DNA from: Streptomyces avermitilis MA-4680 = NBRC 14893
GTDB taxonomy: Bacteria > Actinomycetota > Actinomycetes > Streptomycetales > Streptomycetaceae
NCBI RefSeq assembly: GCF_000009765.2
Contig: NC_003155.5
Span: forward strand, 8,494,001 to 8,558,000
DNA: 64,000 nucleotides
Reading direction: 5' to 3'
The notes under the pieces are model-generated. The model ran no database searches and was not told the DNA's origin. It worked only from the letters and a program-made list of their open reading frames with translations. Every line of letters starts with the position of its first letter. Position 1 is the first letter of the stretch. Below are positions 25,323 to 33,979 of this stretch, one piece after another. A program made the translations under genes and the position numbers.

Positions 25323-26771
25323 TCACCGGAGCGGCACCGCGAGGTACTTGTACTCCAGGAACTCCTCGATGCCGACCCGGCCGCCCTCCCGGCCGAGCCC
25401 GGACTGCTTGACGCCGCCGAACGGCGCGGCGGGGTTGGACACCAGCCCCGTGTTCACACCGACCATGCCCACCTCCAGGCGCTCGCTGACCCGCAGGGCG
25501 CGGTCCAGGCCTTGCGTGAAGACGTAGCCGACCAGGCCCCATGGGGTGTCGTTGGCCCGGCGCACGACCTCGTCCTCGTCGTCGAAGACGAGAATCGCCG
25601 CCACCGGCCCGAAGATCTCCGTCTCCATCAGCCGGCTGCCGGGGTCGACGTCCGCCAGGACGGTCGGCGGGTAGAAGCGGCCGGGGCCGTCCGGCGCCAC
25701 GCCGCCGACCAGTACCCGGGCGCCCCGCTCCACCGCGTCGGCGACCAGCTCCTCGACCTTGGCTCGACCGGCCTCGTCGATCAGCGGCCCCACGTCCACG
25801 CCGTCCCGGGTGCCGGGACCGACGACCAGCGCCCCCATCCGCTCCGCGAGCCGCCTCCCGAACTCGTCCGCCACCGAGCGGTGGACGAAGAAGCGATTGG
25901 CGGCGGTGCAGGCCTCGCCCATGTTGCGCATCTTGGCGGTCATCGCCCCGTCGACAGCCGCGCTCAGGTCCGCGTCGTCGAGGACGATGAACGGGGCGTT
26001 GCCGCCCAGTTCCATCGACGTGCGTACGACCGCGTCGGCGCACTGCGCGAGCAGCAGCCGCCCGACCCGGGTGGACCCGGTGAAGGACAGCTTGCGGATG
26101 CGTCCGCCGGTCAGCAACGGTTCCACGACCTCCCCGGCCCGGGAGGTGGTGACGACGTTGAGTACGCCGTCCGGCAGGCCCGCCTCCTTCAGGATCCCGG
26201 CCAGCGCGAGGCTGGACAGCGGAGTCTGCGGGGCCGGCTTGAGCACCATCGTGCAGCCCGCCGCGATCGCCGGGCCGATCTTGCGGGTGCCCATCGCCAA
26301 CGGGAAGTTCCACGGCGTGACCAGCAGACACGGCCCGACGGGACGGCGCATCAGCAGCATGCGGTTGCGGCCGTCCGGCAGGACGCCGTAGCCGCCGTCG
26401 ATCCGTACCGCCTCCTCCGAGAACCAGCGGAAGAACTCGGCCGCGTAGGCCACTTCACCCCGGGCCTCGGCCAGCGGCTTGCCCATCTCGCTGGTCATCA
26501 GCAGGGCGAGTTCGCCGGTGCGGGAGACGATGATCTCGTACGCGCGGCGCAGGATCTCGCTGCGTTCGCGGGGCGCCGTACGGGCCCAGCCGTCCTGTGC
26601 CTCGACGGCGGCGTCCGCCGCGAGCCGGGCGTCCTTGGGTCCGGCGTCGGCGACGTGGCAGAGGATCTCGCCGGTCGCGGGGTCGTCCACCGGCATGGTG
26701 GCGCCGTCGGCCGCGTCCGCCCAGGTACCGCCGATGAACAACTGCTTGGGCACGTCGTTGAGGATGCTCAC
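25323..26771 (-). CDS. gabD: NAD-dependent succinate-semialdehyde dehydrogenase
   Basis: 482 residues, full-length aldehyde dehydrogenase. Motifs: TPWNFPLAMGTRKIGPAIAAG (about 145-165), KLSFTGSTRVGRLLL (NAD site), MELGGNAPFIVLDDAD (general base glutamate near 252) and MGEACTAANRFFVH (catalytic cysteine near 286). The sequence group and the nearby gabT indicate oxidation of succinate semialdehyde from GABA to succinate. It lies on the same strand as gabT, with a decayed FAD-oxidase gene in the 458-bp gap between them. The function seems intact. Confidence 0.92.
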   Translation of the reverse strand: MSILNDVPKQLFIGGTWADAADGATMPVDDPATGEILCHVADAGPKDARLAADAAVEAQDGWARTAPRERSEILRRAYEIIVSRTGELALLMTSEMGKPLAEARGEVAYAAEFFRWFSEEAVRIDGGYGVLPDGRNRMLLMRRPVGPCLLVTPWNFPLAMGTRKIGPAIAAGCTMVLKPAPQTPLSSLALAGILKEAGLPDGVLNVVTTSRAGEVVEPLLTGGRIRKLSFTGSTRVGRLLLAQCADAVVRTSMELGGNAPFIVLDDADLSAAVDGAMTAKMRNMGEACTAANRFFVHRSVADEFGRRLAERMGALVVGPGTRDGVDVGPLIDEAGRAKVEELVADAVERGARVLVGGVAPDGPGRFYPPTVLADVDPGSRLMETEIFGPVAAILVFDDEDEVVRRANDTPWGLVGYVFTQGLDRALRVSERLEVGMVGVNTGLVSNPAAPFGGVKQSGLGREGGRVGIEEFLEYKYLAVPLR

Positions 26772-26782
26772 GGTGTTTCTCC

Positions 26783-27099
26783 TTACTGGTCGGCGGCCGG
26801 GGCGAGCAGTTCTGCGAGAGAGACGGCGCGGACACCCTGGCCGCCGGTGAGACGGTCGGTCCGGGGGTCGGCCCGGGGGTCGGTCCGGGTGGCGCAGCCG
26901 AAGCCGTCCGCCACGACCACGGTGTTCCCGTCAGCACCCGACGGCGTCGCCCGCCCCGCTGGTGGCGCCGCCCCGCGCGGTGACGGGGATGCCCGACGCG
27001 CGACAGGCCCGCGGCGGAGCGGAGATGTCCTCCGCGGGGCGCGGGCAGGCCACCGCACGAGACGCGAGGCGGTAGGTGGCGGCGTCACAGGCGTAGGGG
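26783..27099 (-). pseudogene. Decayed FAD-linked oxidase (GlcD/D-2-hydroxyacid dehydrogenase type), ends only
   Basis: Two pieces of one family are joined out of frame. The N-terminal piece reads YACDAATYRLASRAVACPRP and ends GIPVTARGGATSGAGDAVG with a stop, which matches the FAD-binding PCMH region (normally RG-GTS-AG-AVG). About ten bases on, in another frame, comes GNTVVVADGFGCATRTD and VSLAELLA, resembling the extreme C-terminus (ADGFSCRTQ-type) of the long FAD/Fe-S oxidases. The 800 or more residues between are gone. It sits between gabT and gabD and has no working frame. Confidence 0.65.
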
Positions 27100-27162
27100 C
27101 CGGTCCGGCCCGCACCGGTCCCGGTCCGGCCCGCACCGGTCCCGGTCCGGCCCGCACCGGTC
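27100..27162. repeat. Three tandem copies of a 21-bp repeat
   Basis: Three exact copies of a 21-base unit (first at 27100-27120, beginning CCGGTCCGGCCCGCACCGGT) lie between gabT and the FAD-oxidase remnant. The unit is itself rich in CCGGT/ACCGG inverted parts. Similar GGGTCGGTCCG-like short repeats occur at 26853-26890 in the same decayed gap. Confidence 0.9.
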
Positions 27163-27229
27163 CCGATCCGCGTTCCCGGCGCCGTCCGGCCGATGCCGGC
27201 GCGCGGGCGTGTCAGGCCGTGGTCACCCG

Positions 27230-28489
27230 TCATCGGGCCGGCACGCCTACTTCCACGGCGGCGGACCACGCCCGCAGTCCTTCGTCGACCTCCGCCTCGT
27301 CGATCACCAGCGCGGGAATCATCCGCACCACCTGGTTCCACGCGCCGCACAGCAGCAGGAGCAGCCCCTCGTCCACGGCGGCCCGCTGAACCCGGGCGGC
27401 GGTCTCGGGGTCGGGGCCGCCGTCCTCGGTGACGAACTCGCTGGCCAGCATCAGCCCGAGGCCCCGTACGTCCCCGATGGCCGGTGTCGTCGCGGCCACC
27501 GCCGCCAGCCCGGCGCGCAGCCGTGCGCCCATCGCCTCGGCGTTGTCCACCAGCTTCTCGTCGCGTACGACGTCGAGGGTGGCGCACGCCGCGGCGCAGG
27601 CCACCGCGTTGGCGCCGTACGTACCGCCCTGCGAGCCCGGCCATGCCTTGCCCATCAACTCGGCGGAGGCGGCGATCCCGGACAGGGGGAAGCCGCTGGC
27701 CAGTCCCTTGGCGGTGATGAGGATGTCCGGCGTGACGCCGAAGTGGTCGTGTCCCCAGAACCGCCCGGTACGGCCCACGCCGGTCTGCACCTCGTCGAGG
27801 ATCAGCACAAAGCCGTGACGGTCGGCCCGTTCGCGCAGCCCTTCGAGGAAGGCGCGGGTGGCGGGCACGTATCCGCCCTCGCCGAGCACCGGCTCGACGA
27901 TGATCGCGGCCGTGTCGTCGGGGGAGGAGATCGTCCGGAGTGTGTAGTCGAGTTCCTGGAGGGCGAAGCGGGTCGCGGTCTCCTCGTCCCAGCCGTAGCG
28001 GAAGGCCGTCGGGAACGGGGTGACGACCACTCCGCTCATCAGCGGGGAGAAGCCCGAGCGGAAGCGGGTACCGGAGGTGGTCATGGCGGCGGCGGCCACG
28101 GTACGGCCGTGGAAGCCGCCGTGACAGACCAGAACGTTGGGACGGCCGGTGGCCTGACGGGCCAGCCGGAGGGCGGCCTCGACGGCCTCGCTGCCGGAGT
28201 TGGTGAAGAACAGGCTGTCCAGGCCGGCCGGAAGCACCTCGCCGAGCCGGTCGACCAGGCGCCGCAGCGGAGGGTGCAGCACCGTCGTGTACTGGCCGTG
28301 GACGAGCGTGCCCGCCTGCTCCTGGGCGGCGGCGACCACCCTGGGGTGACAGTGCCCGGTGCTGGTGACGCCGATGCCCGCGGTGAAGTCGAGATAGCGG
28401 CGGCCGTCCTCGCCGTACAGATGGACGCCCTCGCCCCGGACCGCGACGACGGGTGTGGCCTGGCGGAGGTGCGGTGACAGTGCGCTCAT
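27230..28489 (-). CDS. gabT: 4-aminobutyrate aminotransferase family protein
   Basis: 419 residues, class III PLP aminotransferase. Motifs: FTNSGSEAVEAALRLAR (about 95-111), HGGFHGRTVAAAAMT, LILDEVQTGVGRTGRFW (PLP aspartate near 230) and DILITAKGLASGFPLSGI with the PLP lysine near 258. With gabD downstream on the same strand it most likely converts GABA and 2-oxoglutarate to succinate semialdehyde and glutamate; other omega-amino substrates are possible. The ATG at 28489 gives MSALSPHLRQATPVVAVRGEG. It is divergent from the PucR gene, which is the likely regulator. Confidence 0.9.
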   Translation of the reverse strand: MSALSPHLRQATPVVAVRGEGVHLYGEDGRRYLDFTAGIGVTSTGHCHPRVVAAAQEQAGTLVHGQYTTVLHPPLRRLVDRLGEVLPAGLDSLFFTNSGSEAVEAALRLARQATGRPNVLVCHGGFHGRTVAAAAMTTSGTRFRSGFSPLMSGVVVTPFPTAFRYGWDEETATRFALQELDYTLRTISSPDDTAAIIVEPVLGEGGYVPATRAFLEGLRERADRHGFVLILDEVQTGVGRTGRFWGHDHFGVTPDILITAKGLASGFPLSGIAASAELMGKAWPGSQGGTYGANAVACAAACATLDVVRDEKLVDNAEAMGARLRAGLAAVAATTPAIGDVRGLGLMLASEFVTEDGGPDPETAARVQRAAVDEGLLLLLCGAWNQVVRMIPALVIDEAEVDEGLRAWSAAVEVGVPAR

Positions 28490-28698
28490 GGTCGTCTCCC
28501 AGCCCCGGGTGCGTGCGTCGTGTTTCGCTTCCGCGTCCCGAGCATCTCCGGCGTGCGGGACCACGGCCACGCGCGAACTGTCCGCCCCACGCCCAAGGTT
28601 TGGACGTTGTGTCAACCGCTGGTACGCGCGGTCGGCCCCTCCCGGCCCGGGCAGCCCCGACGGGGACGCTCTTGTACAGGTCAGGGACGCTTGTCACA

Positions 28699-28758
28699 GT
28701 GACCAGGCATGTGACCAGGCATGTGACCAGGCATGTGACCAGGCATGTGAGGAGGCAC
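28699..28758 (+). repeat. 12-bp tandem repeats in the pucR leader
   Basis: Four exact copies of GTGACCAGGCAT (28699-28746) and a fifth degenerate copy GTGAGGAGGCAC (28747-28758). The fifth contains the GAGGAGG ribosome-binding site and ends one base before the GTG start of the regulator gene. The first copy overlaps the palindrome GTCACAGTGAC (28694-28703 area). Confidence 0.95.
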
Positions 28759-28759
28759 C

Positions 28760-30415
28760 GTGAGCGAACCCCACCCCGCGGCCCCGCCGCCACCCGCCGA
28801 CGAACGGGCCGCCGGCCGCCCGCTCACCGTGGCCGGCGCGCTCGCGCTGCCGGTCCTGGCCGCGGGACAGCCCACGGTCGTCACCGGGGAATCCCAACTC
28901 GGCCGGCCGGTCCGCTGGGTGCACGTCACCGAGCTCACGGACCCCGCCTCCTTCCTCAAGGGCGGCGAGCTCGTCCTCACCACAGGAATGCCCCTGCCGG
29001 AGGAACCGGCCCGGATACGCCGGTACGTCGACGAGCTCGCCGACATCGGGGCCGCCGCCCTGGTCATCGAACTCGTGCGGCGCTACCACCGCCCGCCCGA
29101 GGCCCTCGTCGCCGCCTGCCGGACCCGGGACCTGCCGCTCATCACCCTCTCCCAGGACGTCAACTTCCTGGAAGTCACCCAGGTCGTCCATACGCTCGTC
29201 CTCGGCGACCAGACCGACGCGATGCGCAGAACCCAGCGGATCCACGAGGCGTTCACCGCCCTGACCCTGCGCGGGGCGGACCCCGAGGACGTGGTGCGCG
29301 CGGCGGCGGAGATGAGCGGCCACACCGTCGTACTGGAGAACCTCGTGCACCAGGCGCTGATCTGCGAGCCCGCCGGCGCCACCGTCGAGGACGCGCTCAC
29401 CGGATGGGAACGGCGCTCCCGGGCGGCCCCGCCCGGCGACCAGGCCGATGTGCGGGGACCCGAGAACTGGTTGGTGGCGCCCGTGGAGTTCAAGGGCGAA
29501 CGATGGGGGCGGGTCGTCATGCTCCCCACCCGTCGTGGGCGTCCCTTCGGCCCGGAGCAGGTGACCGTCCTGGAACGGACAGCGATGACACTCACGATCG
29601 CCCGCCTCGTCCACACCACGACGTGGGAGCGCAGGGCGCACCGCAACACGCTGCGGGACATCGCCGAGCAACGCCACCGCTCGCCCCACGAACTCCGGTC
29701 CCGCGCCGCCGCCCTGGGTCTGCCGACCGAAGACTGCCGCTTCCTCGCCGTGCTGGTGGACATCGGTCCCGACGAGGACAGCGCCGAGTTGGAAGCGCGA
29801 CTGGCCGAGGAACTGACGGCGGCGGGGATTCCCGCACTCACCGGCACATTGCCCCTCGGACGCGTCGGCAGCCTGCTCGCCCTGCGTCCCTCCCGGACGC
29901 CCTGGCGGCAGACGGTCGAACGACTGGCCCGCACCACCCTGCGCCTGCACCCGCACGCGATCGTCAGCGTGGGCTGCGAAGTCACGGACCTCCGCCACGC
30001 CGCCCGCTCCTTTCGTGAGGCGGCCCGCGTGGCGGAGGCGGCGCCGCCCGATTCCCCGAGGCTGCCCGGCTCCCCGGAGAGGTCCTTCCACGAACTGTCC
30101 GACGTCGGTCTGCGGCAACTCCTGTACGCACTGCGCGAGGACACCCGGATCCAGGACTACGCCGAGCGCAGGCTCGGCCGCCTCGCCGACCACGACACCC
30201 GGCACCACACCGACCTGCTGACGACTCTGCGGCACTACCTGGAGGCCGCCGGCAACAAGACGACCGCGGCACGCCGTGACGACCTGTCACGCCAGACGCT
30301 CTACCAGCGGCTGCAGACAATCGAGAGACTGCTCGGCTGCGACCTCGAATCCGGCGACCGACGCACCGAACTGCACGTGGCTCTCATGGTGTTCGACATC
30401 CTCCGGCCGCGCTGA
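28760..30415 (+). CDS. PucR-family transcriptional regulator
   Basis: 551 residues with the full PucR plan: N-terminal PucR ligand-like domain (about 22-145, LTVAGALALPVLAAGQP, VTELTDPASFLKGGELVLTTG), a GGDEF-related/CdaR middle domain (about 310-420) and the C-terminal PucR HTH_30 domain (DLLTTLRHYLEAAGNKTTAARRDDLSRQTLYQRLQTIERLLG, about 485-530). The GTG start at 28760 follows GAGGAGG. It is divergent from gabT, so it probably activates GABA catabolism, as some PucR proteins do. The 12-bp repeat array just upstream may influence its expression. Confidence 0.9.
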   Translation: MSEPHPAAPPPPADERAAGRPLTVAGALALPVLAAGQPTVVTGESQLGRPVRWVHVTELTDPASFLKGGELVLTTGMPLPEEPARIRRYVDELADIGAAALVIELVRRYHRPPEALVAACRTRDLPLITLSQDVNFLEVTQVVHTLVLGDQTDAMRRTQRIHEAFTALTLRGADPEDVVRAAAEMSGHTVVLENLVHQALICEPAGATVEDALTGWERRSRAAPPGDQADVRGPENWLVAPVEFKGERWGRVVMLPTRRGRPFGPEQVTVLERTAMTLTIARLVHTTTWERRAHRNTLRDIAEQRHRSPHELRSRAAALGLPTEDCRFLAVLVDIGPDEDSAELEARLAEELTAAGIPALTGTLPLGRVGSLLALRPSRTPWRQTVERLARTTLRLHPHAIVSVGCEVTDLRHAARSFREAARVAEAAPPDSPRLPGSPERSFHELSDVGLRQLLYALREDTRIQDYAERRLGRLADHDTRHHTDLLTTLRHYLEAAGNKTTAARRDDLSRQTLYQRLQTIERLLGCDLESGDRRTELHVALMVFDILRPR

Positions 30416-30484
30416 CGTGACGCGTGCCGCCCGGGGAAGCAGCGACGCCGGACCGGAGCGCGGCCGGCGCCGTGGACAGAGCAC

Positions 30485-31567
30485 TTAGGTCTTGCGGTCA
30501 TGGAACTGATGGTGCTGGTTGCCGTGGTGGTCACCGGTCTGCAGATCCAGCGAACGGCCCCACCGGGTCGGCTGCGCGGGGGAGGACGCCCAGGAACCGG
30601 CGGCCACATCGTCGGAGTCGAGCACCTCGTCGCCGTAGAGATCCTTCAGCCAGTTGGTCTGGTAAATGGTGTCGAGGTAGCGCTCGCCGAGGTCCGGGCC
30701 GACGGCCACCGCGGTGAGTTCACGCGCGTCGTGCCCGGCCAGCCAGTCCGTCGCGCCGCTGACCACCGTGCCGGTGGAGCCGCCGAACAGGAATCCGCGC
30801 CTGGCCAGACGATGGCAGGTACGTATGGTGTCCGCCTCCTCGACACGTATCACCTCATCCACATAGGACTCGTCGAGCAGCGGCGGGCGCATGCTCATCC
30901 CCAGGCCGGGAATCATCCGGCGGCCCGGCGGACCGCCGAAGGACACCGAGCCGACGCTGTCCACCGCGACGATCCGCACCGGCCGGTGCCACTCCCGGAA
31001 GTAGCGCGCGCAGCCCATCAGGGTCCCGGTGGTGCCGGCCCCGACGAACAGCACGTCCAGCCGCGGGAACTGACGGGCGATCTCCGGCGCCGTCTTGCGG
31101 TAATGCGCCTTCCAGTTGCTCGGATTGGTGTACTGGCTGAGCCACACGTACCGGTCGTCGGAGGCGCACAGCGCGCGGACGTACGCGATCCGAGCGCCGA
31201 GGAAGCCGCCGTTGGCCTCCTGCCCGGCGATCATGTGCACCTCGCTGCCCAAGGCCTCCATCATCATCCTGGTCGACAGGTTGCCGCGGGAGTCCGTCAC
31301 ACACAGGAACCGGTAGCCCTTGCTCGCCGCGATCATGCTCAGCGCCACGCCGAGGTTCCCGGACGAGGACTCGACCAGGATCGATTCCGGCGTCAGGACT
31401 CCATCGCGCTCAGCGGCCTCCACCATCTCGGTCGCGGCCTTCAACTTGATCGAGCCGGCGAAGTTGAAGCCCTCACACTTCAGGAAGAGCGAGTGCCCGA
31501 AGATCGACCGGAGGTCGACATAGAGCTCCTCTTCGTTGAAGGCGTAGGGAACGGAAATGACGGGCAC
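30485..31567 (-). CDS. sbnA: 2,3-diaminopropionate biosynthesis protein SbnA
   Basis: 360-residue fold-type II PLP enzyme like cysteine synthase. PLP lysine K41 lies in FAGSIKLKAA, the substrate loop is SSSGNLGVALSM (near 67-78) and the phosphate cup is GAGTTGTLMG (near 175). SbnA joins O-phosphoserine and glutamate to N-(2-amino-2-carboxyethyl)-glutamate, the first step to L-2,3-diaminopropionate (Dap). The neighbouring SbnB gene makes the assignment firm. A His/Gln-rich tail (DLQTGDHHGNQHHQFHDR) is unusual. It is the last gene of the run that begins with the Pls-like gene, 188 bp after sbnB, and is convergent with pucR. Confidence 0.93.
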   Translation of the reverse strand: MPVISVPYAFNEEELYVDLRSIFGHSLFLKCEGFNFAGSIKLKAATEMVEAAERDGVLTPESILVESSSGNLGVALSMIAASKGYRFLCVTDSRGNLSTRMMMEALGSEVHMIAGQEANGGFLGARIAYVRALCASDDRYVWLSQYTNPSNWKAHYRKTAPEIARQFPRLDVLFVGAGTTGTLMGCARYFREWHRPVRIVAVDSVGSVSFGGPPGRRMIPGLGMSMRPPLLDESYVDEVIRVEEADTIRTCHRLARRGFLFGGSTGTVVSGATDWLAGHDARELTAVAVGPDLGERYLDTIYQTNWLKDLYGDEVLDSDDVAAGSWASSPAQPTRWGRSLDLQTGDHHGNQHHQFHDRKT

Positions 31568-31755
31568 GATGGTCTCCTCAATCTGGAGCAGGGCTTTCGG
31601 AACGTCCGTCCGGGCGTGGGCGGGAGCCTGTGTCCCACCGGGCCGGACGGGGGCCCTGCGTCAGCGGCCGCTGTCTCGTGCGCCTTGACCTGCGGCGACT
31701 AGACCGGTGATCTCTGGGGGTTGGCCCTGGACAAGCCTCCTGGGCGTCGGCCGGC

Positions 31756-32826
31756 TCATCCGTACCGGCTCAGTTCGTGGAAGAAGTCGTCGACCACGTG
31801 CAACTCCCCGCGGCGGACCACGTCGTCGTAGACGTACTTGCCCACCGCGAGGTCGAGCACCCCGAGGCCGAAGGGCGAGAACACCACCGGCCGGTCCGCC
31901 GGCACCGTCACCCGCCCGGCCAGCACGTCGTCCAATGTGCCGTGCAGGAAGTCCCGGCTGCCCGTGAGCCGCTCGGCCAGATGCGGCGAGGTGTCGGCCT
32001 TCAGGCAGTGCTCGATGTCATCGACGATGTTGGTCGAGGCGAGCAGGATCTCCGGCGCGAGGTCACGCAGTGACACGTGCAGCACCAGCGGATTGTGTGC
32101 GAACCAGGACAAATCGCCGACATGTGGCTGCCCGGCGACGGTGGCGAAGACCACCAGGTCGCTGCCCCGGATCAACTCCTCGGCGCTGTCGTGCACGGTG
32201 ATCCGGCCAGGGGTGCCCGACTGCTCCAGGTAGCTCTGGAAGCCTGCCGTGCTGTCGGCGGACAGGTCGTGCACGCCGATCTCGTCGAACGACCAGCCGG
32301 TGCCGACGAGGAAGGTGTGGATGTAGCGGGCGATCAGACCCACTCCGAAGAACCCGACCCGCGTCGGTCGCGGCCGGCCGCGGCTGAGCCGGTCGGCCGC
32401 CGACGCCGCCGACGCGGCCGTCCTGGTGGCGCTGATGATCGAGCTTTCCAGACAGGCGAACGGGTAGCCGGTGTCATGGTCGTTGAGGATCAGCACGGCC
32501 GAGGCCCTCGGGATGCCGGCCGTCACGTTCTCCGGAAAGCTGGAGACCCACTTCAGGCCGTCCACCCGCACCTCGCCGCCGACCGAGGCGGGCAGCGCGA
32601 TGATCCGGGAGGACGGGCGGTCGGGGAAACGCAGGAAGTACGACGGCGGGTTCACCGAATCACCGGCGCCGTGCACCCGGTAGGTGGCCTCGACCAGCTC
32701 CACGATGTGTTTCTCACGTCCGTGCAGTGCGTGCCGGACCTGGGCGCCGGAGATCACCGCGAACGGTGGCACCGTCATCGGCGCGGACGTCGCGGACTCC
32801 GTCGTGGTGGAACCGATGGTGGTCAT
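31756..32826 (-). CDS. sbnB: 2,3-diaminopropionate biosynthesis protein SbnB
   Basis: 356 residues of the ornithine cyclodeaminase/mu-crystallin fold, SbnB subgroup. The Rossmann motif RVGFFGVGLIARYIHTFL is near residue 155; ALPASVGG, GLKWVSSFPENV and VFSPFGLGVLDLAVGKYVYD are typical. It oxidatively splits the SbnA product with NAD to give L-2,3-diaminopropionate and 2-oxoglutarate. The start codon overlaps the oxygenase stop (ATGA), so it is translationally coupled to that gene. SbnA/SbnB pairs supply Dap for siderophores and for viomycin- or zwittermicin-type peptides. Confidence 0.94.
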   Translation of the reverse strand: MTTIGSTTTESATSAPMTVPPFAVISGAQVRHALHGREKHIVELVEATYRVHGAGDSVNPPSYFLRFPDRPSSRIIALPASVGGEVRVDGLKWVSSFPENVTAGIPRASAVLILNDHDTGYPFACLESSIISATRTAASAASAADRLSRGRPRPTRVGFFGVGLIARYIHTFLVGTGWSFDEIGVHDLSADSTAGFQSYLEQSGTPGRITVHDSAEELIRGSDLVVFATVAGQPHVGDLSWFAHNPLVLHVSLRDLAPEILLASTNIVDDIEHCLKADTSPHLAERLTGSRDFLHGTLDDVLAGRVTVPADRPVVFSPFGLGVLDLAVGKYVYDDVVRRGELHVVDDFFHELSRYG

Positions 32827-33827
32827 ACGGCGGTCACCTCGACGGTCGGCGAGCAGTCGGCCAGACGCACCGGGTCGGCCATGGCGACGAGCACCTCGCG
32901 CGGTCCCTCGTAGGGCTCCCTGCTGTGCGCGGTGCGGATGTTGTCGACGAGCATCAGGTCGCCGTCCTGCCACGGCTCACGTGCGGTGTTGGCCTCGTAG
33001 ACGCCGTTGAGCAACTGCACGACGTCCTCGCCGATCGGGTCGCCGTTGCCGAAGCGGGTGTTGAACGGCAGCCCGTCGGCGCCGTAGACGTCCACCAGGT
33101 ACTCGCGCACCTCGGGGGCCATCGTCCACTCGTTGAGGAACGCGATCTGGTTGAACCAGCAGCGCCGGCCGGTGACCGGGTGACGCACCACGGCGCTGCG
33201 GCGCTGTCTGGTGCGCAGTCCGCCGTCGGGCTGCCACTCGAACATGATCCCGTTGGCGCGGCAGTAGCTCTCGACGGCGCCACGGTCCTCGGTGCCGAAC
33301 GCCTCGGCGACGGACGCCCCGATCTCGTCGTTGTAGCTGCGGGTGAGCAGCCAGCCCTCTCGCTCGAACCGCTCGGTCAACTCGGCGGGCAGCGCGTCGA
33401 GCACGGTCGGTGAGTCGGCCACCGCGGTCGCCCCGCCGTCGCTGGGCGCGCCGAGGCAGGCGAACATCATCAGGCCCGGGAACTCAAGCGTGTAGCTCAG
33501 TTCGTGGTGCATGCACATGGGCTGGTTCGTCGGCCACTTCGTTGAGGAGTACACGCCGTCGGAGTAGGTCTCCCGGGGCGCGAAGACCTCCTTCTCGGTC
33601 ATCAGGCCGGTGGCCAGCTTCGAGAAGACGGCGCCGGTCCCGGCCGCGTCGCGCAGCCCGAGGCCGCGGACCAGGACGCAGCCGTGCTCGGCGACGACAG
33701 CGCGCAGCGCGTCCCGGTGCTCGGCCGCCCAGTGCAGCGCGTCGGCGGCGGCCTCGGCCCGCAGGAGCGGAGGTCTGCCCGGTTTCAGTTCCACGTCGAC
33801 CGATGACGCTGCGGATATGGACGACAT
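32823..33827 (-). CDS. SyrP-like Fe(II)/2-oxoglutarate-dependent oxygenase (TauD/TfdA family)
   Basis: 334 residues. The metal motif is in MCMHHELSYTLEFPGLMMF (His/Glu near 104-106), followed by CLGAPSDGGATAVADS and TRQRRSAVVRHPVTGRRCWFN; the distal histidine is in DNIRTAHSREPYEGPREVLVAM (near 298) with the 2-oxoglutarate arginine soon after. The arrangement is that of SyrP-type enzymes, which hydroxylate amino acids at the beta position, often while bound to a peptidyl carrier protein. That fits the carrier domain encoded just upstream. The substrate (diaminopropionate, aspartate or another residue) is not known. It lies 152 bp after the Pls-like gene and overlaps sbnB. Confidence 0.88.
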   Translation of the reverse strand: MSSISAASSVDVELKPGRPPLLRAEAAADALHWAAEHRDALRAVVAEHGCVLVRGLGLRDAAGTGAVFSKLATGLMTEKEVFAPRETYSDGVYSSTKWPTNQPMCMHHELSYTLEFPGLMMFACLGAPSDGGATAVADSPTVLDALPAELTERFEREGWLLTRSYNDEIGASVAEAFGTEDRGAVESYCRANGIMFEWQPDGGLRTRQRRSAVVRHPVTGRRCWFNQIAFLNEWTMAPEVREYLVDVYGADGLPFNTRFGNGDPIGEDVVQLLNGVYEANTAREPWQDGDLMLVDNIRTAHSREPYEGPREVLVAMADPVRLADCSPTVEVTAV

Positions 33828-33979
33828 CTCGTTTTCCTTTCCGTTGCCACTCGGGTGCCACTCAGGTGCCGCTCAGGAAGAGGCGGACAGTTCGGCGGAG
33901 CGCGGCACGGCCTGTGCCGCCTCGGTCGGACGGGTGCGCAGGACGTTGTGGCCGCCGTCGGCGGCGACATCCCCTCCCC

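Noticed and set aside
28699..28746. The 12-bp repeats as a CRISPR array
   Set aside because: The units are contiguous without spacers and far too short.
28694..30235. Minus-strand frame ending in repeated SHAW units opposite pucR
   Set aside because: The SHAW repeats are the reverse reading of the 12-bp leader repeats; there is no other support.
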